This document shows positions 45,714 to 58,131 of a stretch of DNA of 64,000 nt, in pieces. The notes below the pieces were generated by a model. That model was given only the letters and a program-made list of their open reading frames with translations, did not search any database and was not told the DNA's origin. The translations under genes were made by a program, and so were the position numbers. The stretch's first letter is position 1. Every line of letters begins with the position of its first letter. Origin of the DNA: Sabellastarte sp. h YS-2021 (lineage: Eukaryota; Annelida; Polychaeta; Sabellida; Sabellidae); assembly GCA_964017235.1 (NCBI GenBank), contig OZ024927.1:28725160-28789159 (forward strand), given 5' to 3'.

Positions 45714-47047
45714 CAAATATGATTCAGTATTATCTGATAGATCAACATATTTATTTTATAAGGTTGTTATAGTGACATGTATTATGTTGCCAAGTATTAT
45801 ACAGAAAGAATGAAAGTAATATGCAGCCCTATCTGGACTTATAAGTCACTTTAAGCCTATAGTAAATAAGAAACAGAGAAAACATGTTTTGAGGTAGAAA
45901 ACAATGAAAAGGTGTAACAATGCAATTACATAAAGAGTGACACTACAATTTACTTTTTGTCTTTCTTGCCACAAATCAAATATAAAATTAATAACCATAT
46001 TAACCTTTACATGAGTTGATACCATCAATAACTGGTCCATTGATACTTCTGCAGCTGTACTTCTGATTTATTTATGTTTAAGATTTTGCAAAATTTTATA
46101 TTTATTGGTTCTAAAGCTGGACAAACACATACAAAAGGTATCTCATCTTCTACATCCTTTTAACAAAGTATACATATTCTCTCATTAATTTTTAGTCTAA
46201 CATAACCCAATTCTTTTTCTAGGGGCAGGATTCCTATTCTAAGTTGACAAAGGATTGAGTGTTTAACTTAGGACTAAGTTTTGATATATGCTTCAGCTTC
46301 CATGTCTTGGTTGGGGATTCAGACATCGCCACATGAATTGATCTGTTCTAAAATATCTCCGGTTTAATGGGGTATACCACAAGGGGTAAGATAGCAGTTG
46401 AACATGTGAATATTTTTGTCGCATCACAATGAGAACAAAGTTCAGCATAGTTCAATGTAGTTCTAACATAATAGAAAGTATCATAAAGAAGTTATAACCT
46501 GCATCTAATCTAAGGGAAAAGTGGTAAAATATATGACCCACAGTGGACCAAAACAGCGGCCCTTGCTTTAATTAATCTGCATCCAAATAGAACATGTTGA
46601 CAGAATTTATGTTATATTTACAGACCAAATTCACATGCTCATGCTACATTTCCAAATAGTGTGTCATTGTAGGGCTGGACCATGTTACAGGGGGTTTCAG
46701 TAATATGTTGTACCCAGTGTTTGTCTGTCATGTGGGTGACTAAAGCAGTAGTGAAACAATTTAGCTGAACTGTTTGAGAGATAATGCAGGAAAAGCAAGC
46801 AGGTTTATGTTAATCAGGTGTCAACTGCAATATAATAGAAATCCTGAGGATGTTTTCACTTTGCAAGGTAGCTGGAAGCAGAATTCTGCAGTATCTAACT
46901 CTTTATGTTGAACATAATATATGTATTAGGAAGTTGGAAAAATTGTTTTGCTATCCAGAAGAAAAACAGAAAAAAATTCTGTTATTCTACCCTTTATGGA
47001 GAGTAAAGCTATGGTAAAAGAATAGAAGGTTCTTAAATAGTCCAGGT
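45714..47047. other. Gene-free AT-rich DNA
   Basis: Nothing supportable seen. Confidence 0.4.
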
Positions 47048-47585
47048 ATGTTATGCTCCATTCACACTACAGGCGGTATGTCCCGCAGTTAAAAGTTTTA
47101 CTCGGCAGCGGAACAGCCTCCCAGGTCGCCCCATTTCAGCTTAGTTGTTCACACTACAGGCAGTGTAATTTGCAGTTATAGGCATTTGGCAAAATTCACC
47201 TGTCCCTCAATTACCGTCCAAGATATGTATGCGACCTTGTGATACAGTGGTGAAAAGGCCAATACTTTAACTCACATTATGTCGTCATATTACACTAAAA
47301 TGTGACTGAATCACTACCTTGTATACACCGTGCACCACACCTTCGGTTACTGTAGTAAGAAATTCATATGCACATGAGCGGAATCGTCTGCACATGCTCT
47401 TGGTACCGAATTCAGAGGTGGACATTTTAAACTTTTGGAAACAACCGTGGGACTTGTAAGGTAATGGTCGTTTCATTTCATCACAAGGTGCCATACGAAC
47501 CTTGGACGGTACTTGAAGGACAGGGGTGTTTCGCCCAATGCCTATAACCGCGGGGGATACCACCTGTTGTGTGTGAAAGGGGTAT
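47048..47585. mobile_element. Non-autonomous DNA transposon with ~90-bp TIRs
   Basis: The left arm 47148-47236 (TTCACACTACAGGCAG, GCAGTTATAGGCATTTGGC, ACCGTCCAAG) is the imperfect inverse of 47487-47577 (CTTGGACGGT, GCCTATAACCGC, TGTTGTGTGTGAA). A partial second copy of the left end, CATTCACACTACAGGCGG, lies just upstream at 47058, so the left end is doubled. The minus-strand frame at 47285-47563 is a chance reading of the element. Confidence 0.7.
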
Positions 47586-48284
47586 TACTGTATAACCATT
47601 TGGTGATGCAATTTGAGGAGAGTGGAAATAAGTTCATAAAACTAAATGGCAAAAACATGGTGTGTGAAGAATGAATTTTTAACTTTATGATCCAGATTCT
47701 ATACTGATGTAGATTATTCAAAGCAAAGTCTATATGATTGGGGAACCAGTCTTCTTACCACCTCGCTAGCGTTGATACTTTATTCAACAGTATCAAGTTG
47801 CAACTTTCTGTTGGCTGTACTATATGAAAAAATGTTTATATTTTGTGAAAGATAGTCTTATTTGACAGGTTTATATCACCTTTGAGCCAATATCAGGCCA
47901 GGTAAAGCTTATAACCAAAATATTGGTATTTCTTGATTTATAGCAAGTTTCAGCAGAAAGACCTGGAGGGGAAAGTGATTTGTTGCTAAAAGGAGAGAAA
48001 AATGTGAGGACTACTGACCTATTAAGTGTCTCATGAATAAAAACCAGATCCAGGATGGATGCTGCAAATGTTATTATACTCATCTCTCTACAGGTGATCC
48101 TTGGCATCCAGGGGACTTTGTTATTTTCTTCCATCCCACCTAATTTGTGCCCCATCGGGCTAGGACAAACTGGGAGCTCCCTTTTGCTGAAGGGGGGTCA
48201 CCCTGGGCGAACATACCATTAACTCCAGGGGGAGGGAATGTGGCTTGTCAATTAACTCTGCGGGAGTTTGGGAAGGTCAGGGGA
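47586..48284. other. Gene-free DNA with a possible short SINE remnant
   Basis: GATCCAGATTCTATACTGATG near 47690 resembles the SINE body seen elsewhere. G-rich GGGGGAGGGAATG near 48229. No gene. Confidence 0.35.
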
Positions 48285-48640
48285 AGGTGCCAAAATAGTG
48301 GAAAAGAGCCTGTAGGTATCAATTAAATATGATTTTCATCAAATACATACATCCTGAATGAGATATCTTTGCTATCAATATGAGTAACTTGTTAGTTTGG
48401 CCATAAAGATGGAGAGAAGGTGCCAAAGTGGTAAGAACAGCTGGAGGTATCAATTAGTGATTTTCATCAAATATACACATCCTCATTGTCAAACTATAAC
48501 TGTGCTGTGAATAACTTGTTAGTTCGACCATGATGGTAGGATGATGTTACCAAAGTGAGCAAAATTACCCTATAGCTATCAATTACATGTGACTTTCATG
48601 AAATATCTACATCTTTAAATATATAATCCAAGCCCTCTGG
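48285..48640 (+). repeat. ~130-bp tandem repeat, three diverged copies
   Basis: GGTGCCAAA (or GTTACCAAA) then ATCAATTA, GATTTTCAT, ATACATCCT-like and AACTTGTTAGTT blocks recur from about 48285, 48419 and 48547. Confidence 0.7.
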
Positions 48641-50699
48641 AAGTTAGTTCACACAAAAGAAGATTTTTTTGCCAAGGTACCATGCAATTTGTTTTCTTGT
48701 ATTGCAGTTGTTCTTGGTACTTCATCGCCAATTACTCCAATGTTTTAATTCTTCTTTGTTGATATTATATCCTCAAAACTACTGCTACTTCAGAATCATG
48801 GGTGAAATTAGTCTTACAGGTTTATTATATAGTGTATTGTATAATATTTGCTATCTTTTAATTTTATGGTATGTGCATTTTAATTGATTTTTCTCTTATT
48901 CAAACTTTTTCAGACCTAAACTGGTATATTCATTCCCACACTTATGTGCAGACTTTCAGAGGAGTAGTAGTTTAGTGTAATAGATCTAGTGAATAAATTG
49001 TGACATGATTTATGTTTTATGTTTTCTTTGTTTTTATTTAGACCTTGCTATGATAAATGTATATTGGGTAAGTTGTAAAAAATTACTGCAGAGTTTATCA
49101 GAAGGCACAGATCAGATTCCAATTAGGTACAGAGACTTTTGAAATGATATCTTAATTTCAAGTGAAGTTTATCATAAACCATATCTTCACTGGGTCTGTT
49201 ATTTGTTCATTTGTTTTAATTTTAAGACTCTTGTCATAAAGTCTTGAAATATGATGCCATGTAACTTCAATGGAGTTTCTGAAGTAATAAATTTGCTTTG
49301 TTGAAATTGCTACAAGTATTTTAAATGAAACTGAGTGCCTGAGATATCATGACAAAGATAAAATGGCTATGTGAAATAACATGCCCTATATCAAATACTG
49401 AAAGTGTGCAGAAAAGTTAGCTAATTGTAGTAGTCTTGGGTTGACTAAAATTAGCTTGAAACTCTCCATTGCATTGTAAGAATCGAGTAGAAACTGTGAA
49501 CAACAATGGGTACTATCCAAGGATTTGGATTTGGAACTGTCCAGGCCCATACTATTTATTGACTAACCCCCAAATCACCATGTATCAGGACTGGTATTAA
49601 GTTTAAACTCCAAGTCAGATTTGTGTTTAAGCATGTATACTTAGAGTAGGGTTTCACTTAATCATACTAAACTTAAGTTCATACTTATTCAAGACTAAGT
49701 TTCAGTTTTAGACTGTGAATGAATCTGAAGACACTTCAGAATACCACCAATTTCAATTTTTATGAAATTCAAATTTTTGCACTTTTGAGTGGATTTCTAT
49801 TCATAAATACACGTATATGCTGAAACTCAAGTTTGAGCTTGAAATTAAACTCATATACAGTATATGAATAAGTTCTAAATGATTGATATTATATTTGAGT
49901 TTTTGTCTGAAATGGAAATTTTTATGAATGTCAGCCCTGGGTTTTCTCCTGTCTAGTTTAACTATTATTACACAGATTGTATTGATAGGAATAGATTTGG
50001 ATGAGAATTATCCTTATTCCACCCAAAAGAACTTGTAAATAGTGGAATCTTTCACATTAAACTGCTCTCACGTCAGATCAGCAGTTTACTCGTGTGAAAA
50101 AAACCTAGCATTTTGTATGTTTTCATGCTTATCAGACAACATTCAGCAATGCACATAGGATTTTCAAAAAAAATAATTTCTTGATGAGTATGATAACATG
50201 CAAAGGCTTAGATTTTACAAAAAACAATGCTAGAATCTCTGCAGTTCTCATTAGAAGTGTGATCCAAAAACTTTACTATGGAACAGCTGCAAATTGAGTA
50301 AAAGACCAAAGTGTATGGAACTTTGTGGAAACTCTACAAGCACCCTCTAGGGTGCAGTAAAGTGATTGATAGCATCCTTCAAGAGACTGTCAGACAAAAA
50401 TATAGCCTGGCTGGAGATGTAACATTTTTCAGTTGAAATAATGACATGATGAGGTGGCAAAGTTGAATCATAGCTCAAAACATACGGACATTTACTGTGT
50501 TTCTGGTTATGGTGTTTTGGCATTAAGCTACTGCGTATAATATATAGAGACCAACATAATAAAACAAATATAAATCCCCATTAAAATAAAATTGCAGACT
50601 TTTTATGTCGAATATTTGAAAGTATCAAATTCTTAAATATGTCAATGGTTGGGTTACATTTTCTAGGCCTCACATAACAAGTGACTAACAAGTTTTGCA
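48641..50699. other. Gene-free AT-rich DNA
   Basis: Nothing supportable seen on either strand. Confidence 0.4.
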
Positions 50700-50880
50700 T
50701 ATAATCACACTTACCTGCAATGCCTGTGGCCTTAGGTTTGAATCTAACTCATGGCAACATGTGATTTACTGAGGACCTGTTTAGATATGGCCTAAGCTGT
50801 TAAAGTGGAAAGTTTTTGTCCTGGGACAAATATCCCAGCCGGCTGCTGAGGTATTGCATATCATTTGCCTGACAGTGAAG
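50700..50880 (+). mobile_element. SINE-like fragment (second family)
   Basis: GTTTGAATCTAACTC (B-box like), then GAGGACCTGTTTAGATATGG, and ends with short A/T-rich DNA. It shares GAGGACCTGT with the fragments at 12000-12110 and 52095-52222. Confidence 0.45.
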
Positions 50881-52094
50881 TCCTCTTTTAACCTTTATAT
50901 TCATAGCAGTGTTACACAATTGATATACCATTAATTATCTGGCACTTGTCATATATATAGTAAGATGTTTACTTAAGCATCACATTTGACTAGGGAATGA
51001 ATGATATTGAATGCTCTTTGACTTTGGGCTTGACGATGGATGCACAGCTCCAGATTTAACCTCTAAACGAAGTTTTAGCTAGTGTGAGCCTTACGTAAGT
51101 CCAAATGACCATTCCTCTCACTTCTGACCAAGAGCATAAAAACTGTAGGATAACCTCCCTCTTTATAAGCATGTCTGCACAAATTGTTAGCTCCATTTAA
51201 CAAAACTGTTATAGGAGTCACAGCTTGGATTGTGGCACCAGTAAGCCAGTGTTTCCTAAATGCCATCCACTGATGCCAGATTGTCAATACTCCTGTTTTC
51301 TCACACCAGATATTAATGTATCTTTGTAAAACAAGAAAATGATTTCTTGATACGATTTACAATGAATTTGTCTTTAAACCACAGCTTTCTTATTTCCCAG
51401 CAAAATTTAATTGATTCTTTTTGGATTCTTCAGTTTGACGAGATGAATAATACTTGTATGAATGGCATTAGACATATGATCATTATTTGATTTGCTCCAT
51501 ATTTTACTTATTGGCAGACTATATCACCCATCAGTTGATATCTGTGTTGGGTAGAAGGAAACACTCACAGAATTAGTGTCAGTAATCGGTAGTGTGGAAA
51601 CACCCATTAAGATGCCACAGGGCAGCCAACTATCCACACTACATTAGCTCACATCTTAATGTGTCAGAATTCACCAAGTGTAAGCAAATAATGTCTTCAT
51701 TAACTTTTTTCTTATACTAAAATACAATAGAGCAAAGAGGAGCAATTTGAGAGTGCAGCCCTCTGCCAAGAGATGTTGTTTTCTTTTAATTGCTGTTTGC
51801 ACTGCTCTTTCATGGAAAGTACATTTATAAATTTTACCATTCTTGAATAATCCTGCAATAAATAAATAAGTGGACTTTTGTATATGTCTGCGCAGATATC
51901 AGTTTAAAACATGTCCTGTTGAAGAGAGCATCCCAAACATGGCAGTAAAATGAGTCAATGTGTGCATATTTGCACATATGTATTTTTTTAAAATTTTAAA
52001 CTATGACATTGTAATGTGATAGAAATGTCACTAAGGACCAGTAATTTAATAAAACTTTGCTAACATTGCAGCCATAAAGCATGAATGTAAAAGT
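50881..52094. other. Gene-free AT-rich DNA
   Basis: A minus-strand frame at 51075-51287 has no recognisable family. Near 51755 a short CCTCTGCCAAG stretch may be a scrap of the 13328-type element. Confidence 0.35.
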
Positions 52095-52222
52095 TGGGGT
52101 TTTACATCCCGTTCAACAGTCAGGGTCATATTGGGACAGGTCCGCAGCACTTGCCACTTGTGGGAGTGACAACCTGTGATAAAATACCAAACTTGCTAAC
52201 CCACAAGGCCACTGAGGACCTC
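52095..52222 (-). mobile_element. SINE-like fragment (second family), minus strand
   Basis: TTGGGGTTTTACATCCCG, CAGGGTCATATTGGGACAGG, TGGGAGTGACAACC and GCTAACCCACAAGGCCACTG match, inverted, the pieces GACCTGTCCCAATATGACCC and ACGTAAAACCCCAA of the 12000-12110 copy. Confidence 0.55.
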
Positions 52223-52878
52223 AAATGTAACATCACAGTGATAAAACAAGATCTTTTTTGACTGGACCAAATACACCCTCATTTTGGTTCGCACAATGAT
52301 AGGTTTGCTCAAATCAAAGCAATTGTAATGGCTCAGAAAACAAACTTCAATTTACTATTTTAAAACACTTTGTATGCCACATTTTAGGGATGGTAATACT
52401 TACATTGGTACTTGATAAGAAAAAAATTTGATCAATTCATGGTAAGCTCTGTTGTCCTGGTAACTAGAATTATCATTGTTCTAGGCTTAAATCCAAAGAA
52501 ACCTTCTTACTGGTAGTTGAATGGCATTTGATCTTGTTAAATTGATCAGGTGCTGTTTAGGGGGGCATTAGCAGTTCTGTATATAATCAGAAGTGTATGT
52601 GTTGAAGAAATTTTGGAGGTAAAATGTTTATAACAGTTTAGTATTGAGTCTCATTGAAGCAGTATTTTGTGTGTCCATAATTAAGATTTACAACAAATTA
52701 CACAGTTCAAAAAAACTTGGAGCAAGCAATCTTCCCACAGAATGTTAATTTAATATCATTTTGTGTTATTGCAATTGGTAGTGGCTAGCATTTTAGCTGG
52801 AATAATTATTGTTCAACATCACAAATGCTATAAATTCTCCCTATCTTTATGCCTATATATAATACAATAGCCTCTATA

Positions 52879-53074
52879 TACCGTAAATTTCCAAAATTAT
52901 GCCCAGGTTCAAATAAACGCCTGGTTCAAATTAACGCCTGGTACCAAGCACACTGTTTACAATTTATAACACTGTTTTTTGTATTTCAAAAGAACGCCTG
53001 GTTCAATTTAACGCCTGGTCTGATGCCATTTGAAAATAATTAACGCCTGGGCCATATTTTGGAAAAATACGGTA
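52879..53074. mobile_element. ~196-bp MITE with TACCGTA ends and AACGCCTGG repeats
   Basis: TACCGTAAATTTCCAAAAT at the left end is the near-exact inverse of ATTTTGGAAAAATACGGTA at the right end (two mismatches). Inside, AACGCCTGG is repeated five times. The TA at both ends would suit a TA target duplication. Non-coding. Confidence 0.8.
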
Positions 53075-53170
53075 AGTAGAACTTGTCCAAGTCAAATTCA
53101 GATGTCAACACCAATTATAAGGCTCTGATTGCAAAATAAGTTGTATTGAATGTTCACTAAGACTAAACTA

Positions 53171-53402
53171 GCCGGTGGTGTTGTGGGTAACACACTCATC
53201 TCCTTCCTCTGAGGTCTGCAGTTTAAACCCCGGACCCTTTGTGGGAAACTTGGTAGTTGCTTACCGATGCCAAGCAGTTTACAGTGCAGCATACTGACCC
53301 AACTAGTGTGTACTTAGGTTTCCTCTGTCCTTAAAACTACCCATCGTGATATAACCTATACAGTGTGTTGAGAGTCCAAGTTAAACTCAAATAAATAAAT
53401 AA
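53171..53402 (+). mobile_element. SINE copy, plus strand
   Basis: Same family as 25334-25563: GTGTTGTGGGTAACACACTC head, CTCTGAGGTCTGCAG, decayed B box, GGTAGTTGCTTACCGATGCC, GTTTACAGTGCAGCATACTG, CCCATCGTGATATAACCTAT, and an AAATAAATAAATAA tail. Nearly full length but older, with no clear target duplication. Confidence 0.8.
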
Positions 53403-53894
53403 GCATAAGTACATTATATGCTTACAGAAATAATTCGATGTGCCATAGCAATTATAATTCATTCAAAGTCTGAGTTGGTTAAATATATAGACAATAAGCT
53501 GTCTCCTGATACTGATCATTTCTGTTAGGGTAACGGATTATACCTGGTCTCTAAAATCATGTGCCTTTCTCTGACTGTCTTATTTTATAAAAGGTTTTTT
53601 TTAAAATTTAAGCCAAGCTTGTATGTTTTGTAAAGTTCAAACATTTCGCAGCAGACATTTTCGATAAGGTATCTAAATCCAGTAGGTTTGGTCATTGTTT
53701 AGGTATGTTAAGGGGTTGGTTAATGCTTGCAGACTATATTTCCATACAAGGTAGTATTGTAGCACTCCAATGGAGAGAAACGTTGAGTTTCAAGTTTCCT
53801 GAAAATGTTTGTATTTTTTTGTATTTGAATTAATACTCAGTGTAATATTTCCATGTACTACAGGACTCAAACGCTATATATGACCCATCCGATT
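53403..53894. other. Gene-free AT-rich DNA
   Basis: Nothing recognised. Confidence 0.4.
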
Positions 53895-54142
53895 GTACAA
53901 GTACAGTCCAACTCTCAAATTACTGACATTCCCCTAACTGAAAGACAGAGGCTCAAGGATGACCATTTATCAACGTCCTTGAGGTTCTTTAACCTGCCAC
54001 TGGTGATAGGACCCAATGACAGATGACCACCACTTTAAGTGGTCATCCAACCCACTATGTATCTGCCTGTACCAGGGATTGAACCCATGTCCTCTGTGTC
54101 CCTAAATGAGTGTGTTACCCACTAGGCCACAGTGGCAGATAA
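53895..54142 (-). mobile_element. tRNA-derived SINE, third family, minus strand
   Basis: Read on the minus strand the head is CTGCCACTGTGGCCTAGTGG with A box TGGCCTAGTGG, then GGGTTCAATCCCTGG with a good B box. The body differs from the 25334 family (ATACATAGTGGGTTGGATG). No tail or target duplication identified. Confidence 0.7.
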
Positions 54143-54867
54143 AATAGCTGCATCCTTATGATGTTCTTATTTGCACTATGTATACTGCTTTTGTCAAATA
54201 ATTGACAATCTACAGTGCCTTGAGAAAATTTTGGCATCATAAGACCCATATATTCTCCACCACATAAAAGCTCAACTAACTGTTGAAACATCACTTACTG
54301 AACAGATCAGGTTTAAAAGTCAAATTGTGTGGCTTGCAATTGATGAGAGGAGCTCTCAGTTAAGTCTTCAACTCAGTTGTACTCTTGATAACTTTGCCAT
54401 TTGTGAGTAAAAAAACAATGCAATGAGGCAGTAACAGATAACGGCAGTCAGAGAACAGGTATATGTTTTGTGAGTAGAAATAATGACAGTATAAGTGAGA
54501 AAACTACAGGGATCTTTAAAACCTTCACTCTGATTGATCAGAGATTTTTTTCCAGGAATATTTTTTCCTTGTGGGTTATTTTGGTTGAAGAGAGAAGATA
54601 ACGGAACAGAAATCTCTTACTTGCAAGTGATATTTAAAATGTGAGAATGTTCTTAATACATCAGTTCCACTGTCATTAGCTTTCCTTCTGACCGCCCAGA
54701 GTTTACAAAAGTGGGAGCCAAACTATGGAAGTTTTACGACTTATCGTTTCATTTATGAAGGTCAGGAGCACATATTAAAACCTTTGTGAGTGTCTTGAGT
54801 GGCCATAAATGATATTTCTTGTTGTAACTTGCCTACGACTTATCTTTAGGCTACTACGGCAAATTTT
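54143..54867. other. Gene-free AT-rich DNA
   Basis: Nothing recognised. Confidence 0.4.
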
Positions 54868-55277
54868 ATTTTATTATAGGGGTGGGACGAGTACAAATAA
54901 TTCGGGTCGATTACTCGCAGATGAAAACTTGACTCGACATCGAGCCCTTGCGACATTTAGTATCCACCATAACAGGAAACGACATCCAATATGGCGGCTC
55001 CCGTAAACGAAAAAAATATAAAGATAAAAGCTTTGAATTGCTTAAATTAGCTATTGTCAGCACATAATATCATTAATTTTATGTTACAAATGGTGGATTA
55101 TGCGATTTAATGAAAGTAAGGTATGCTATTTATGTTTTATTAACTAAAAAACGTAACTGGTTCTATAGGTTGTTATATATACACGAGTAATCGACCCTAA
55201 GAATTGGGGTCGAATTTTCGTGAAATTCGCCTCGCTCGGCGAGTGTCGACTGCTCGGTCGCACCCCTATTTTATTAT
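54868..55277. mobile_element. hAT-like non-autonomous transposon with 10-bp flanking duplication
   Basis: The element 54878-55267 starts AGGGGTGGGACGAG and ends with CGGTCGCACCCCT, an inverted repeat of the AGGGGTG type common in hAT elements. ATTTTATTAT is found immediately on both sides (54868-54877 and 55268-55277); hAT elements duplicate 8 bp, which fits inside this A/T run. Sub-ends carry CTCGACATCGAG and GAGTGTCGACTGCTCGG. No transposase frame. Confidence 0.82.
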
Positions 55278-56103
55278 GACTAATCTTTATGGTATTACAA
55301 CTGATCTTGTTCACTCTTATTAGAGCCAAGTAATCTTGTCCAAAGAGAAGATAGTGTGTTGTACGAATCTCCCTAGTTCTGTACAAATGTTATCGGAGAT
55401 TATTAGTATGAATTATCTTCATGAGCAGTAACACTTTGGAGGAGTTGATAAGATTTATCTTCTCAGTTGTAAGGGTGATATTTCTGTTCTATATTTGTAA
55501 CACTTTGTTTTCCCTCATTTTCCCACACCTTCTCAACAGCACTGGTCATAGCAGCCTCCCGAGTATAATATCCAGTAGGTTTTTTTATTGGTCGGAAAAC
55601 TGGAACAAATATCAGAGATGCTCTCTTGCAATCCTCACCACCTTCTGATAAATCTTGTAACTCTTGACCAGATCCTTTTTAGAAACCAAAGCTTATGTTT
55701 TAAGGAAATATTAAAATATTTTAAGCCATCCATAGATTTATTGACCAATCAAAACACTTTTGATCCTTTCTCATCATCTGTATATGTTTCACCCTGTAAA
55801 AGGGCTTAATGTAAATTGTATTTTATGATTGTTGCCTAATTGGTAAAAAGATTGTTTAAATCAAAACTGGAACTGGGTTGTGAGAGATAAGAGCCTGGGG
55901 GGTCATAGTGGTGATAGAGTGACAACTAGTTCTTCACTTCGGGAGATGTGGCTTCCAATTTTGGCTTTGATAGAGAAAATAGTATTTCAGTTGCTATAAT
56001 GCTTGTTATGTTGCAGTACAAACTTGTGACCAACTGATACGCACTGCTTTCCCCCACTTTTGGAACTGCAGTAATATGACCAGTGCTATGTTTTGAAATA
56101 TAA
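55278..56103. other. Gene-free DNA left of the DIRS element
   Basis: Only chance frames. Near 55890-55985 a tRNA-SINE-like remnant may exist (GGTCATAGTGGTGATAGAGT). Confidence 0.35.
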
Positions 56104-56121
56104 CTTTTATTGTGCTACAAT

Positions 56122-56262
56122 AGCTTACCATGTGGAACTGAATGCTATCTCGGGAGGCCGCAGGCATCTGTCCAACATCCAAGAAAAATAGACGTTTAGT
56201 GTTGACCAAAGCCCCTGGTTGTACTCTCGTGGCGTTCTGCATCACTCATCCTTCTTTTCTCG
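56122..56262 (+). repeat. DIRS left inverted terminal repeat
   Basis: Reverse complement of about 58546-58690 with roughly 10-15 mismatches by eye. It contains CGGGAGGCCGCAGGCATC. Several short open frames here are readings of the repeat. Confidence 0.85.
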
Positions 56263-56404
56263 TTGGCCACGTGACTAGCAAGCATTTATTATCGCTCAGA
56301 TATAGCACATTCTGTGAAAGTTTAAATTACACAGGATAAGTATTTCTTAAGTTTTTATTGTTGTGAGTTTTTGGTTCGGCTTGTTCGGATTTATTGCTGT
56401 AAAA

Positions 56405-57939
56405 ATGTCCCACCAAGCCAGTTCTAACAAACCTAGATCCTTGAGATGTCGACATTTCTGTCTCCCCTTTGATTCCCACAACTATTGTACATCTTGCAGA
56501 GAAGGTGGCAAAGGTGATGATCCTTGTGTTACAAATGAAAAGCCGTAGAATATTTGTTCGGCTTTTACTGAAGAACAGCTTCTAAAAATAAAATGTAGAA
56601 GGAGATACGTTCGGAAGCAAAAGGCAGACACCTCAAAAGATGAATTGGATCTTTTTGGTGAGGACGATGTGGAGGTTTTTTCTGGTTCCCAAGCAGACCT
56701 TGAGGGTGCTGCTGAAGATTTATTTTCTTCACCTCCACGTCCTTAACCCTTACGTTTTGAAACCTTGTCTTTGAAATCTCCAAAAACTGTCCCACCAACC
56801 CCAGGCACGGCTTTACAACAAAAAATTGAAACTAAGCTAAATAAATCTCTGGGTACTCAATTTGACATCCAATTACAACAGCAAATGGGGGTGTTCCAGG
56901 TGTCTATGATGGAAGCATTAGACTCTCACAGACGAATTTCAGACTATGAAAAAGTCTGCAAAAGAAGTGGAGGTGGATCAGACCTCTGCTTCTTCTTCAA
57001 AGTCTGGCATTAGCAAACAGACTGATACTTTGCCCCTGAACACTGCTCCAAACACTCAACTACATCCGAACACTCAGCCATCTGAACACACGGATGAGCC
57101 CATGGAGATGCACGTGTATGGTCCCTCTCTTCCACCACGGTTCGGTCAGAGTTCTCAGTCCGAACATGGCTCAGATCTGAACCATGGTTCAGATCATCAG
57201 TCCGAACAACCCAAACAGGTGTGTTCGGCTAGAACCAAAAAGCATTCGGACAACAGAAAGCATAAGGTTCAGGCAAAATACATATCTCAGTCTACATCTT
57301 CAGAGGAGGATCAGTCCTCTGTTCACATCAAAAGGTCTGCTTAGCCCCAAGGGCTCCTTCTGAGCAAGACCAAACACAACATGATCCAGACCCAGTCTTC
57401 TACAGGGAGGTAGACATGTCTGATTTGCCCTCACAATACACAGAAGAAATTGAGACCTTCAGGCACATTCTTGATCTCCCTGACCCCAGGGAAACTATGC
57501 CTAGGTCTTCTACTTCTGTTCTGGGCCTGGATGATGTAAAAGGCTGACAGGAGCTTAGGCCAAGAGGCCCTTCAGCTATGCTCCCACTCCGTACCTCAAA
57601 GATGCCTTTGACAAATTTGAGCAGGACTTCCAGGCCTCTAATTTACCTGAGGGTAAATACATAAAACCCCCTGCTTCCACTGCAAAGTGGTACAAGGTGG
57701 GACAGCCTTGTTTTGAGGACAAAATACAAGAGTTTAATACAGATTTTGCAAAATCTGTATCTCTCCAAAGCCCTCTGGGGCCCCTATGGGCAAGGTTCCC
57801 CTACCAGTTCTTAAAGAACTGGAACATCAAGCTATTCAGAATCTCTCTACCATCAACTTTGCGGCTGCCTTTGCTAAGACTGCTTCTGTCTGCAACACTA
57901 CTGTGGAGAAGTGTTAAAAGTGTTAAAAGCCAGATTTAG
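56405..57939 (+). pseudogene. DIRS gag-like pseudogene
   Basis: Starts at the ATG at 56405: MSHQASSNKPRSLRCRHFC, CTSCREGGKGDDPC, then a stop at 56546 where the family has Cys. It continues in frame with RRRYVRKQKADTSKDELDLF and a second stop near 56744, then TPGTALQQKIETKL and QFDIQLQQQMGVFQ. A frameshift near 56930 leads to KSAKEVEVDQTSAS and an acidic Ser/Gln-rich tract, then FYREVDMSDLPSQYTEEIET in yet another broken stretch, and KWYKVGQPCFEDKIQEFNTD. I recognise this as the DIRS-1-type gag seen widely in cnidarian and molluscan genomes. At least four lesions show that it cannot be made as one protein. Confidence 0.8.
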
Positions 57940-58131
57940 AAGGGTGCCAATCCTGAAAAAGCAGCCAGGCTTCCAAGAACTGGAACATCAAGCTATTCAG
58001 AATCTCTCTACCATCAACTTTGCGGCTGCCTTTGCTAAGACTGCTTCTGTCTGCAACACTACTATGGAGAAGTGTTAAAAGGGTTAAAAGCCAGATTTAG
58101 AAGGGTGCCAATCCTGAAAAAGCAGCCAGGC
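57814..58131 (+). repeat. Two tandem copies of a ~157-bp piece (period 161)
   Basis: AAGAACTGGAACATCAAGCT at 57814 recurs at 57975; both copies run through GAAAAAGCAGCCAGGC, ending at 57970 and 58131. Only two or so bases differ between them. The second copy ends exactly where the reading jumps to the RNase H part. Confidence 0.92.

Noticed and set aside
47285-47563. Minus-strand protein of 92 residues
   Set aside because: Lies within the TIR transposon and includes one of its inverted repeats.
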